Part shown: positions 23,914-35,285 of the stretch, piece after piece
Layout: each line of letters starts with the position of its first letter
How positions within the stretch are numbered: the stretch's first letter is position 1
DNA from: Hysterium pulicare CBS 123377
Taxonomy: Eukaryota > Ascomycota > Dothideomycetes > Hysteriales > Hysteriaceae
Assembly (NCBI GenBank): GCA_000467715.1
Contig: AJFK01000181.1
Location: forward strand, 1 to 50,805
Direction: 5' to 3'
Length of the DNA: 50,805 nt
Position numbers and translations under genes: made by a program
The notes under the pieces: model-generated
Database searches by the model: none
What the model saw: only the letters and a program-made list of their open reading frames with translations
What the model was told of the DNA's origin: nothing

Positions 23914-25943
23914 ACGGTTGTTTATTTGTGTGTATGAGATGTTCTTTCACGGCAATGAGGTTGAAGAGTGGACGCGCGCAGCCATTAATGATGATCGTCC
24001 GAGGTAACCGAATCACGAGTTTGGCGCTAAACCAAACGCGGATGAGTTTCTCGGCATTCATCGTCCTTACTTTAACTTCTGCACCCCTGATTGTTCTCAT
24101 AAGGTACTACATATACTCCTTTGCAGACGTACCCAACATGATTCCATCAGTGCTATCTTATACGTTCGAAGAATGACCTCCCGCGACAAGTAGGTAACTT
24201 ATATTTGGTTTAAAATGAGAAAGCGTAAGTGATCTTCTTATCTCTGCTGAACTTCCCTCTGTATGCGATAATATTCCGTGGCAACCCAATACGGTGTCCA
24301 GTCTCACTTTTCTTATCTGCGACAAATTAACCATCCTGGCGTTTTTCAATGCCCCTAAGAATCTCTTTTGCGATTGTGGTAGAAGACAAGGTCGTTTCGA
24401 TAGCTCTTGACCCTACACAGTCACAGTTGTGAAAGAAATCGCCTTGGATAGTGTGCATTTCTGGCCATATTAAGGTTAGATATGTCACAGATTTGAGAGC
24501 ATTGTAACGAGCGTTCAATCGATCTCACCTTCGCGAATTTCACCTCTAGTCAATTGTGCTGGCAGGTATCTGGGTCAGTAGGGAAAAGGTATTATTTGCA
24601 TGGCCGGGAGCTGAATCGCCAGCATGACTGGTTTTCCAACATAGGAGCGCTCAATAGATACCATGCTTCCAATACGAGGGCATTAGTTTCATTAGACCTA
24701 GGCCTACCTAAGGACTGCTTTGGTCGGTTTCTTTGAATCATCCTAGTCGTCGAAGGACACCGACCAGGAGAGTGCTGTACTTGGTCTGTTCAGGTACGTC
24801 AATCATCTTGCAGGTCATCGAGCTGCTAGACTCACATCTTAGATCTTTAGATTTGCACTACGCGTTCGATGAAACGTAGCATATTTTCGATGTCCTCTCC
24901 GCACTTGTTTATATTCAGCTAACCCCCGAGCAATCGAGCCAGTCGGGCAGGGGCTCAGACATCAAACTCCCTTGATAAGCACATGCAAAAATTCGTCCTC
25001 ATTGGGCTATTCGCCACCTTATCGAGTTCAATTCGGCATTCTCGGAACGACTGATTGGAACACCTGCAGTTGCGCGCCTCCGCTGACCTCACATCCTCTC
25101 TTCAGTACAACTCTGTCCAAAAGTGGAGCTTCTGCATCCTGAAGGATGCAATTAATGTGCTCAGTGGGCTCGTATCTTCTCATGCATTTTAATCATTGTA
25201 TACGAAGAGGATTGTTGGGGTTACGCAATCTGTGTTTAGCCAAGAAACAGCTACATAAAGGACCAGCTCGCCTTCGATCAATCACTCGACTGACCCGTAA
25301 TGGTCCTTGGATATCTCGTGACTCCTCACTTCCTCTGAGCCCCCGGAAATAATGTTCGAGCAAAGGAATGCGCGACATGATTGGCTGTTTGCTATCTTTA
25401 TCGGATTTAACGGAAAGAATCCTTACCTCCTCCTCCCAAAATTAGTGTTCTCGTTGGACGAACTGACATTCTGGACTAGTAAATATGGACCCTATCTCCG
25501 GCTTTGCACCCACAAGATGAGCTTCTATTTCGAGAATCGCCCATTAATCATCACGTCAAGACCCATTCATAGATGGAATCTGCCTTCAACCCTAGGAATT
25601 CATATACCAGAATCCACTTAACAATGGAGCTAAGAAGATTCCCCGCTTTGCACATCATCGCACTGATGCCGTCACATTAATTCCTGGGTATCAAGCACGC
25701 GTATTGATCAATTACAATCAATTCAACTTAGCATTGCTACGACGATGATGGTCTATAAAGCTTTGGGCTCGGGCGCATTTTTTTCTTGGAGCTCCTAGGA
25801 AGCGAAGCCCCTGCACCAGAACGCCCATATGGAAGACAATCAGAATCGGGAAATCTATACAAGGATTCTGAAATGCAGCAAATGGAATTAACATCAAACC
25901 GCCTGACTCCTGTTTTGGTATCTTTTCGCAAACAAACACTTCG
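23914..25943. other. Intergenic: TF promoter to uge3 3' end
   Basis: This is 2.0 kb between the Zn2Cys6 factor start and the uge3 stop, both minus-strand. Frames reach only about 119 codons and have no domain signature. I see no tRNA or repeat. It marks the left border of the exopolysaccharide gene set. Confidence 0.4.
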
Positions 25944-27558
25944 CTAGCAAACCATCATTTCGTCTGAGTCTTGCGGTTCACATCGACTTTTTGTAAAGTT
26001 CCAGACATCCACCGAGCAATCTGCAAGAGTTTTCTCTGCCCTCCACTCGAGCTCGGTTTCCGCTCTCCGGCTATCAGCCACGCAGAATCCGACGTCTCCC
26101 GCTCTCCGGCCAACTTCTCTCACTGGAATATCGCGACAAGAAGTCTGTTGAAGGCTGTGAAGGACTTCGCGTACAGTATGACCTCTTCCTGTGCCTACGA
26201 TACATTAGTAACGATGTCATAGTAGAACAGGATACCAACGGAGTAAATGCCCTTTGGGAATTCATTACGTCCGTTCATAGGAGTATTGGACTTACCAAGA
26301 TTGTATGTGCGGAAAGCGTCTTTGATCTTACCAGCGGCCGACGCTGCCAAAGCAGCGATATGACCTCTTGCTAGATCGACAACATGGATGAAATCCCGAA
26401 CCGCAGTGCCATCTGGGGTATCCCAATCCGTTCCGAAGATGTCCAAAACGGGTTTAGCGCCAGTGAGGACTGTGGCAATAACTGGGATCAGGTTGCTTGG
26501 CTTTTGCCTTGGATCTTCTCCAAGTATTCCTGATTCATGGCATCCGACCTTCACCAACGACATCAGTACACCTGCCAAATTTCAAGGAAGTAATTACTCA
26601 CCGGATTGAAGTATCGAAGGGCTGTGATTGACCACGTAGGATCCGACCTTGCAATGTCGGATAGAATAGATTCACACATGAACTTCGTTCGGCCATATGG
26701 TGAAGTCAAGCCGAGTACACCTGGGCTTACCCGGCGCTCAAGTCCATCGGTATCGAAGTATGACTCTGGATGATGAACACATAGTTCTTCACGGAGTGGT
26801 AGTCCGCAATTCGCGCCTTCGCCGTAGACGGTGGCGGAGGACGAGAAGACGAAATTTTTGATTCCAAATTCCTCGAGGAGACTGAGGAAGTCCACCATGC
26901 CGCAAACGTTATTGCTATAGTACTTCAACGGCATTCGAATACTCTCCTCCACCGACTTATACGCGGCGAAATGGATTACACCTGATATTCTCGATGCCCG
27001 TCTCAGGATCGTTTCTTGTGGTTCGTCTTCGTTGTCCATGTCAATACCGGAGTCGGTCCGTTGAAGTTGGGAGTACGGGAAGCCTCGGGGAAGGGCGCTA
27101 GCAGACGCAGTGATTGCCGTTCCAGCTTTGTTGCCAATGGAGTAGGATGCGTAGCTTGCCAATATCGATCGCATGTGTGGGCTTCGGTAGTCGAGCTGGC
27201 GGAAATGAAGGGCAGGCATGGAACGATCAAGAGCAGCAAAATGCTCAGTCGCCAGGGCCTTGATTCGATGAAGAACGCTCTCATAAGAGTTACTCAAGTC
27301 GTCGATTATGAGAACATTGTAGTTCTCCTTCAACAACTCAAGAACGGTATGCGAGCCAATGTAACCAAGTCCGCCAATAACCATAATGAAGGGAGAGTTA
27401 TTGCCGACGATATCGAGAGGATCTTCGACAACATCGTCGTCAAACAAAACGGACCTTTGAGTGCCCGGAGTGCTAATTGCCTGTGGAGAAGCAGAAGGAG
27501 AGAGTGAATAAGAGGACAGCGCTGGGGATTCTTCCCCAAAGGTTGAAAAAGTATCCAT
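25944..27558 (-). CDS. uge3: UDP-glucose 4-epimerase of the galactosaminogalactan cluster
   Basis: Three exons, 26602-27558, 26296-26548 and 25944-26194, with introns of 53 and 101 bp, give 486 residues. This short-chain dehydrogenase-fold enzyme interconverts UDP-Glc/UDP-Gal and, in the Uge3 type, UDP-GlcNAc/UDP-GalNAc. NAD-binding GGLGYIG is at 62-68, followed by IDDLSNSYES. The active site has SSSATVYG (239-247) and Tyr288-x3-Lys292 (YGRTK). RYFNPVGCHESGILGEDP and VRDFIHVVDLARGH follow. A 57-residue polar N-terminal extension and a low-complexity insert near 140-187 enlarge it beyond the yeast epimerase domain, as in other mould epimerases. Substrate range cannot be read from sequence; the Uge3 name rests on its place beside sph3. 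It shares a 484 bp promoter with sph3. Confidence 0.88.
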
Positions 27559-28042
27559 GAGTGCTTAAACGAATGAATGACCGTGAAGGTTGGTGCTTGT
27601 TGGTGCTTGTCCTGGCGGCATGGAGAGGTATGTGGAAAATGTCTTATATATTCCTGAAGCCATTGCGCAACTTGAACCCCAATTAGGCAGAACATGATCG
27701 ATGCAAGTTTTCCCCGTACCGCCCAATTTCGACCGTGCCTGGGCTGCCCTTGGCATGCTCCGGCCACTTCGCCCCGACTTATTTTCTGCCCCGAGGGTTG
27801 GAGCTCTGGTCTAGTACTTCAAATTTACTGCGTAACCGGTTAATCCCTGCTCAATTTGTTTTCCATCACATTCCACTTTTTAAACACTTTAAATCCAATT
27901 GCGCGGCCTCCAGAGCCCCCGAGGGCTTTATTAAGGCTGCAAGCTGACCATTGTCTCCAGTTGCACCATCACGTTTCCTAACTGAGAACCCGGATTCTGC
28001 GTATTTTTCGGTACCACTTAAAATTTCTTTTGAGGCACTTTC
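27559..28042. promoter_or_regulatory. Shared divergent promoter, uge3 / sph3
   Basis: This is 484 bp between divergent starts, so co-regulation is likely. A perfect 10 bp tandem duplication (TGGTGCTTGT twice) lies at 27591-27610, 33-52 bp before the uge3 ATG. No StuA-type (A/T)CGCG(T/A)N(A/C) site was found here. Confidence 0.55.
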
Positions 28043-29209
28043 ATGGGATTATTCTGGCCAATTATTCTTTACAAATCTCGAACCGTTTACTCCACACTAG
28101 TCCCAAAGCTTTTGTACTTGATTCAAGTGATCATTGCAAGTTCAGTGGGAGTTCAATCAAGTTCTCGACCAACGCGTTGCCGACGGCGAAACACGATGCC
28201 TTTCGCCGCCTCAGTCCTTCTCCCTCTCTACATTTACCCTTCCCCCGGGGCCTGGAATCCTCTGCTCCAGATGTATGAGGCCCTCTCAGATCTCCATGGA
28301 TTCACTTGTGGCGCACTAACCTCAGATTATGACAGGGCTTCCACCTACCCCCGTGTAGGATTTACGGCAATCGTCAATCCAAACAGTGGCCCGGGTGACG
28401 GCACGCTACCCAATGCAAACTATACGCAGGCCATCCAACAACTGAACGCCATGAGCAATGTCCGTACTATCGGTTATGTGGCTACCACGTGGTGCGCAAA
28501 AAGTATCGATTCAGTGCTCAACGAAATTGCTGTTTACAACGGATGGGGCACCCAGAACCCGTCCGTCGCCATGCATGGTATTTTTTTCGATGAGACTCCC
28601 GTCCAGTACGATCCTGGATGTGTTCAATATTTGCAAACCGTCTCACAGGCCGTTCGAAACTCGAGCGGCTTAGCGGATGGGTTCGTTGGTAAGTAAAACT
28701 CATCTCATATGCGTTGGGCATGCTGGGTGGTTCTAGCAAGCCCGAAGCCGGTGAGTGCCGATATATGGTACCCCTCACTATATGACTGGTCGTCTTCTTC
28801 TGAGGGCTGGAGTCTCGCGCCCATAGCCTGGGCACTTGATATCGGCAGTTGCAAGCGTCAAGGCTGACAATGCACCACAGTCCACAATCCGGGGTCTATG
28901 CCTGACGCACGTTACTTCAGTGACCCAACCTCCAGTAGAGCAGCCAACGTCACCGTGGTGTTCGAAGATACCTACACCAACTGGGTTGCACGTGCATCCA
29001 ACATCACCTTATCGTCACTTTCATACGACCATAAGAGACTTGGAACCTTCATTCATTCAGTACCAGAAGAAAATGATACTGACCTCGAGGCGCTCCTGCA
29101 AGAAGTGGTCGCTGTTGGAGAGAGTGTTTACCTCACCGGAACTGACAATTACACACAGTTCGACCAACACTTTCCCATGTTTGTTCATTGCTTAGATCAA
29201 CTTGTATAA
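28043..29209 (+). CDS. sph3: Spherulin-4 family glycoside hydrolase (GH135)
   Basis: Three exons, 28043-28272, 28336-28688 and 28881-29209, with introns of 63 and 192 bp, give 303 residues. The family cleaves galactosaminogalactan internally, and Sph3 is needed for GAG production in A. fumigatus. The TIM-barrel domain starts LLPLYIYPSPGAWNPL (about 59-74). VNPNSGPG and GYVATTW follow, then catalytic-site FFDETP with Asp162-Glu163, and VVFEDTY with Glu223. From memory the A. clavatus enzyme uses D166, E167 and E222, so spacing agrees. The start at 28043 adds a hydrophobic segment (about 19-37) fitting the N-terminal membrane anchor of known Sph3; starting at 28196 would give a soluble 252-residue protein. 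Basic residues after the segment make the topology uncertain. Confidence 0.87.
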
Positions 29210-32200
29210 TAGACTGCTTTTTGGTTTTTTTACGCTTCAGTGTATCTAGGAAAGGGTGTTCCGGTTCTGCGGATGTCGTGCATGAGGGATGAAATGCAGA
29301 AAAATTGACTCACCGGCATGTCTGTTCTTGATGTGATCCTGGAAAGAGCCACGATTTCTGAGTAACGAAGTACGTAGCGTGACGAGCACACGTTGGATCG
29401 GGGTTCATGGGCGGCGGCTTCATAAGATCGAACCAGGTCTCACGCCCTTGACTATCATTGCCTGCTTCTCTGGGTGGCCGTCGTGCTGGGATACTGCAAC
29501 GGAATGATGGTACACGGTGGTGACGAACCTTGCACTGTGTCTGCTAGCAATCTGAGCTTCTCGACCGCCCCATGGGGTTGCTTGTGAGGCACGACGGAGT
29601 CACGCTATTGTGGCAGTACGTGATGATAGTACAGGTCGGAGCGATGAGAGCCAGGCGCAACGTAGAAGCATCGAATGAGCGGACCGTCATCTCCGCCGGA
29701 AGAATCGCTCCAACAAGGCGCAACATGAGCGAATAAGCAACGAAAACAAGCAATGATCGTCCATCCCTGCCTTTCCCCCGCGAAAATCCATCAGGCACAA
29801 CGAGCGTTGGGGTTGGGTGCACGCCGCTTTTAACGCCTGTCGCGCCCCCTGTTCTAACCCTTCCCGACGGCGCTAAATTCGCGTGACCACTTTATTTCAA
29901 CCCCGAACTCTTTGCATTCACTGTACCTCACACTCCTCACCCGCGGCCGTCCTTTCACCTTTGTCAATGCACCCTGTTCTCCAGTCTCTGTGCGCCTTTA
30001 CCTTGTGTGCATCCCCAGGTTACTGCAGGCGAATGCATGTCTCCCTATGACGCGGCGCCCAAGGTTGACGCGGCTCTGCATCTAGAAGCACACAGGGTAT
30101 CCCAATGCTCACCACCAGTTCCCAGTCTTCCCTCTGCTGTCCACACAAGTCCAGATGCAGCAACCGGTTTCGACATATTGGGGCAAGATTCGCAATGGGA
30201 TTTCCAAGCCGAGCGACGGACAGCAAGGACCTACAGTGAAGGATGGGTCCCCCGCGATATTCTCCCTGGTCTATCCACGCTATCGGGAAATCAAACTGCA
30301 AGGTTCTTTCTTCCACCGTAGAACGCTGTAGAGCAGAGTGCTGACTGTCTGCCTCTGTGCTGCAGAGGCCTCTGCTCTGCTCTTGTCGTTCATGTTCGGA
30401 CTTCGAAACTAGTAAATCCCGCCCACATGTATAGCGACAGCTATTTCACATTATACAATTCCGGATAATTCTCGTCTGTCCTTGCATGATTACGCAACAA
30501 GACAAAGAACGCTCCAGCATGGTTACAGGACTTCAGCAGCACACCACCGTTGCAATCAGTATCAAGTGAAGCATTCATCGCCATACCACTCCACTACAAC
30601 ATCTGCTTGCTCCAAATACGAAGTTTCATAGCAGCATCACCTCTCACAGTCGCTCATAATCTTCTGAGCGAATTCATCTTCGCAACGCTGCGTTGCGCTC
30701 TTGTTTGCTCATTTCAATTTTCCACCAGTCATTTCCCATTTTTCGGCCATGCTCGCAGATTTGGATGTATGCAAACGCCATACCAATATGTGAATAGGCA
30801 AGATGACGAAACAGTCTGCTTACCTACAGGCGATGGCTCATAACATAGGCATAATTTGCATCCCAAATCCATACTCGCTAGTGGTACACTGCTAGCCGCC
30901 TTTCCTGCAAATGGTTGAGATCCAGAAACACAAGTTTGTGCAACCGCTAAAAGGGTGAATGCTATGTTGCTCGATATTCAAGCGCGAAGTACTCTAGGAA
31001 TATGTCCCTTGTCGCTCAAAGGATCCTTCCTATTTACAATAAGAATTGGATACTTGCACCTTTTAGACGAACGTGGCACCATAGTGACGTTGGACTGCGC
31101 GAGAATTGCGCCAACATCGATGTCAAATTTCCCGAATATTCTATCATCTATTTGGGCGGGAAAAGTATTGGTTACGCAAGCCTTGAAGATTCCGTTTTCT
31201 CTGCGCCAGTCGGTTCGCTTCCGCATCTGATAGTTCACAAGCCGACTATTTGCCTGGTCGCGTAGTACAGCGAACTTGGTTGCACATCCTCGACTGTGCC
31301 CGTAGGCTCGGTTCGATGAACCAATTTGCTTCTAAGGCGGCCCAGGCTCTTCCGCAGCAATTCCAAGCAGGACTACCAGGTCCGCCGCCTTCGCCCTCCA
31401 GGAATCCTCTACCCGCGGAGAATAGGGTAAATCTAACGCTCTGGCAGGTGAGTGTGGGCTTGTCAACGCCAGAAATACATGCTAGGACTACTCCGGTCGT
31501 TGGACCAATCTACCAAATTCCGTTTGCCGACTTGACGAGCGAATACCTCGGTTCCTCTGCCTAAACCACACGCTGTGTTACCGGGGGTTCTGGGGTGCGT
31601 TGGGATGTTCGACCCGAAGAAAGAAAGTAAATGTTTTCAGCAAGGGGCCTATTAGTTGGAAGTTGGGCCGCTTAAGCCTTCCGGATCGAATTCGGCAAAG
31701 GAATGATCGACAGCTACTGCGGGTAGCTTCAATTGTGCGATTTTTCTCAACGTTGATCGCCTCAACGATTAAGAAAGGACGCGTAGCCCCTGTTGCTCGT
31801 CTACGAAGCGAATGACGGCCTGCGAGGACTGGGTCTGAAGAAACATATCCTCCACTCCTCACGAAATTGCAGCCGCCGAAAATGCTTGACCCTGATCCTC
31901 ATAATCTGCAGGCGGATCTCACTTGTTCTCCAAGATCTATCAATTCATCCGCATTCATCCGCTTGCGAAACTTGGCTAGAGCCCTGGCCATGCTACTCAA
32001 TCGGGCGGCTAATCTGTTGCGTATAGCTATAACAATAGATAGAAACTTAGCGTGATCAGAGGTCCAGATTTTCGACTGCTTTTCAAACCGCCACCAACGT
32101 CAGCAATACTTCGCAGCTGCGAAATATTTAGACTCTGGCCTCGGTAGAAGCATAGCTTCCCCGGATTCGCTCGTCCGGCTGTACTGAAGCTGGTCAATAA

Positions 32201-32827
32201 TACGCGCAGAACTAACGGTGAACATTCTTTTGTGCGACCAACTCCAGGCCCTGCCCTACGGCCCTGCGGGCGCGCGGAAGTTGGGCTTCGGTACTACGGC
32301 GTTGAGTCACCACCGATTCACGATCCTTAGCAGAGATCAATGCAGTCACGACGATCATTTTAGAGTTGCTGATCATGATCTTGATCTAAATCCTCCTAGG
32401 AGGCGAAAATCGGGCACCCGCGATCTCCCCGCGAAGAATAAGCAATTCCGAGTACTTCTCATCTACGAACCGGTAGGCCTTGTTTGTGAGCCTCAGGAAC
32501 AATGTGGACTTTCGCTCTCTATCCGCTCGTTTGATTGAGCTTACGAAGCAGGAGCAAGATATGCACCCCACAAACGCACCACGCACCCCGCAGTGTGAAA
32601 TAGAGGATTCTCGACAGGGAAGGTTCTTTTCCACCGGTTCCAGACATTTCTGCTGCAGGCGGGCTCAGGAACGCACCCACACCATTGACCGTTTCTCTTA
32701 CGTCATGCCAAACACGTGAATGTCGAATTCTTTCCTCAACCCCACGGGATGCAGTAAGCAACTCTTCGGACAAGTACAATTCCTCGGACTTTAGAACTTT
32801 TCTTCGACCGAACATTTCCATTGCATT
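29210..32827. other. Gene-poor 3.6 kb interval inside the GAG cluster
   Basis: This lies between the 3' ends of sph3 (+) and ega3 (-), so no promoter is required here, yet it is the longest gene-free stretch in the window. Base composition is ordinary, not AT-rich. The best coding-like piece is about 31316-31449 on the plus strand: it starts MNQFASKAAQALPQQFQAG, runs into a Pro-rich stretch, and reaches a donor-like CAG/gtgagt. I could not find a continuation or name a family. A perfect palindrome CCTCCTAGGAGG lies at 32392-32403. No transposon ends are seen. Confidence 0.4.
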
Positions 32828-34021
32828 CTATGACCCAGTCGAATTTATCGGCGTCGTTGCCGTGTTTCCATCGCAGTACTCCACCCATCCGTCTAAATCC
32901 ATGTTCTTGAGCACCGTCTGGAACCCCGTTTCTCCCGCAGCATCCCCTTGATTATCACAATACCGCTGGACCACGCTCGCTTTCAAGTTGGGCGCTCCGT
33001 CGGGGTACTCGATGTGGAAAACGGGTTTCGAGGCATTGATGTAAGCACTGAAGCTCTCGCATTCTGAGTTTTCGACGCATTGCTCGTTGACTTGGAAGTA
33101 GGTAATAGGTAATACGGCGGGGATGATGTCTAAGGAGTTTTTGAGGCCCATGGATAAGTTGTAGGCTAGAGTGGCATTGGAGAGGAATGCCATGTAGTTG
33201 ATGCTATCGTAAGGGGTGAGGTTGAGACCGTTTTTGTTTTGCTGGATTTCAATGTCAGTTTTCTACTCTCTTTACCTCCGACTGACTACCCCTTTCACAC
33301 TTGGGAAGTAGGTCAAGGCTGTAGACCATATATCACAACGCCAACCGCAACAACCGAGAGAAGAAATGCACAGGAAAGAGATGTTACTCACATAACCATC
33401 TACATTATCCGGATCCACAGCATCGCAGCCCTTCTCGCTCGCCAACTTAATCCTCTCCGTCATAATATTCCTCACGTTCGTACTATTCAGATCCAACCAC
33501 TTCTCCCCCGGCCACCCCTCCAAACCCAACCCCATATCCTGATCCGTAAAATTCCCACTATCCGGCCTTCCAGGCTCAAAACTCCCCGCACTAAAATAGC
33601 AAATCACTTTCTTGCCCAGCCGATGCAGCGTATCAATCGTACTCGTTGGATTTGTGAAGAGATCTATGTCGTAGACGCTGACATTCGGTGTTACTGATGT
33701 AGCGTCCGTGTCTAATATGATATTCGATTGGAGGATGATTTGCCAAGTGTCGTTTACGCTTGGTGCCCATGCTGGCGTTGTAGAGGGCGATGGGAGAGGC
33801 GTGAAGGTGTAGGTGGGTGTGGGTTCTGAACTTCCGCCTCCGTTGTCGCCGCCGCCGCCGTTTTGGCCTATGGTTAGGCCTACGCCGAGACCGACGGCTA
33901 GACCAATTATTAAGAACAAGAGGATGACGCCGAGGATTATCTTTAGGCGGAGGGATGTGCGTGTCCAGATGTTTTGTTTTCGGGGTGGAGTCGTCGACTC
34001 CTTTTGCGTTGGAGAAGACAT
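32828..34021 (-). CDS. ega3: Endo-alpha-1,4-galactosaminidase (GH114), membrane-anchored
   Basis: Two exons, 33392-34021 and 32828-33241, with a 150 bp intron in phase 0, give 347 residues. Residues 1-27 are polar and basic, 28-51 are a hydrophobic anchor (LKIILGVILLFLIIGLAVGLG), then a Gly/Pro/Ser/Thr linker leads to a GH114 barrel from about 85. Motifs are WQIILQSNI, VICYFSAGSFEPGRPD, the WLDLNSTNVR segment, and KGCDAVDPDNVDGY (the conserved acidic catalytic pair). The C-terminal part has VFHIEYPD. Ega3 hydrolyses galactosamine stretches of the GAG polymer and is a type II membrane protein, matching the architecture here. A frame upstream to 34072 exists, but MSSPTQKES at 34021 gives the expected start. 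Transcribed in the same direction as agd3, whose stop lies 1.26 kb upstream of this start. Confidence 0.92.
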
Positions 34022-35285
34022 TTTTTGACGCGACAGATCTTCACAAAAACTCGAAAAGAAAAAAAAATCCAAGAAAAATTACTAAGCAAGAATTTTGCAG
34101 TGGTACAAGTTCGGCCAAAACACGAAGAATATCTTCTGAGCTTATTCGCGAGCGTCTTGGCTGCCCTTCTTAAAGAGAGGAGTAAAGAGGCTGTGTTGTT
34201 CTGCTTCAGCTGGCAAAAACGCGCTCTCACGATACGACTGTTACAGTAGCAAGAAAGGAGATTAAACCGAGCACCGTCGCTTTGGTTCAATACTTCGTTT
34301 GCATATTATATTGTGGCGCGGTGCGAACGTGTGTCAATGAGCCTTCAGGGACCGAATCCTTGGGACTTGGGGTTCGTACAAGCTCAAAGAAATTCAATAG
34401 GATAACGAGAAACGCATGAATCGTTTTCGCGATGAAATAATGGATGATATTTTGATAATTGATAATTGACGGTTTTCAAAACTGCGGATATGAAGGGGGC
34501 TTCGACGATCTGTCCTGAGAAAAGGGGAAAAGGCCACACGGAACAATAGCGAAGCGTTCCCTACCGATATTAATACGCCCTTGTCGAAGCCCCTGCCAAG
34601 TGATGTGGCAGTGCCAACGAACCCCTCCCTTGCTTTAATTCCCTTTCGGTTTGAATCCTTTTCAACGAAGGATCGAGCTGAGATGGCATGATCGCGGTGG
34701 ATTATGCTTCGCAGATACGAATCGAACTGTAGTTCGTAGGAGGCTTAGTATGGAGGCGCTGGCATTGCAGGAGGAATAGGCGACGTTGCGTTCGGTGGAA
34801 GTCTGGGGTAGTGAAAGGATTTTCGGGCGATCTTACCGGAAGGGTGTTAGCGCTTGTGTCTGGCAAAATGCTTAGCACTACTACTGTGATCCCATTCAGC
34901 GATCACATGGCAGAGCGAACGTGAAACTCGGTCGGAAGTAGAAATTCATCGTCGTTTTCGTCTATCTCGAGATTGAATCTGAGACGTTGCAATACATTTA
35001 TGTGCTTCATGCGGTCACCACTAGATCAGGACGGAGCAGAATGCTATGAATAATAGTATTTCGTAAGGATGGTATTTGCTGCCGCACAGCTTTGCTTTCC
35101 AGCCCCCTCCCCTCTCCACGATGGAAACCCTTCTAAGTAATATGTAACATAGCGAAGTGAATAATGCTGGTATTAACAATTTTCTCGCGCAACGCCTTTT
35201 CGTTTACACAATACCACCTCGGCTTTCTCTCGCCCTCTAATAATGAATGATGCCTGGTATTCACAATTTGTATGTACATATACAT
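34022..35285. promoter_or_regulatory. ega3 promoter and agd3 downstream region
   Basis: This is 1264 bp with no gene. Three matches to the StuA consensus (A/T)CGCG(T/A)N(A/C) lie within about 410 bp upstream of the ega3 start: 34028-34035, 34146-34153 and (minus strand) 34425-34432. About one would be expected by chance in the whole interval at equal base frequencies. A direct repeat TTGATAA/TTGATAA lies near 34453-34465. Confidence 0.4.

Noticed and set aside
28689-28880. Possible micro-exon (about 14 nt after ttctag) inside the 192 bp sph3 intron
   Set aside because: Including it would break the frame into the conserved HNPGSMPDARYF segment; removing the whole intron keeps the family alignment.
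31250-31564. Possible gene start MNQFASKAAQALPQQFQAG inside the GAG cluster
   Set aside because: Only one exon-like piece; no downstream exon, domain or stop context could be found, so it is mentioned but not called as a gene.
32392-32403. Perfect 12 bp palindrome CCTCCTAGGAGG
   Set aside because: Isolated and short; no flanking repeats or target-site duplication to suggest a mobile element or regulatory operator.
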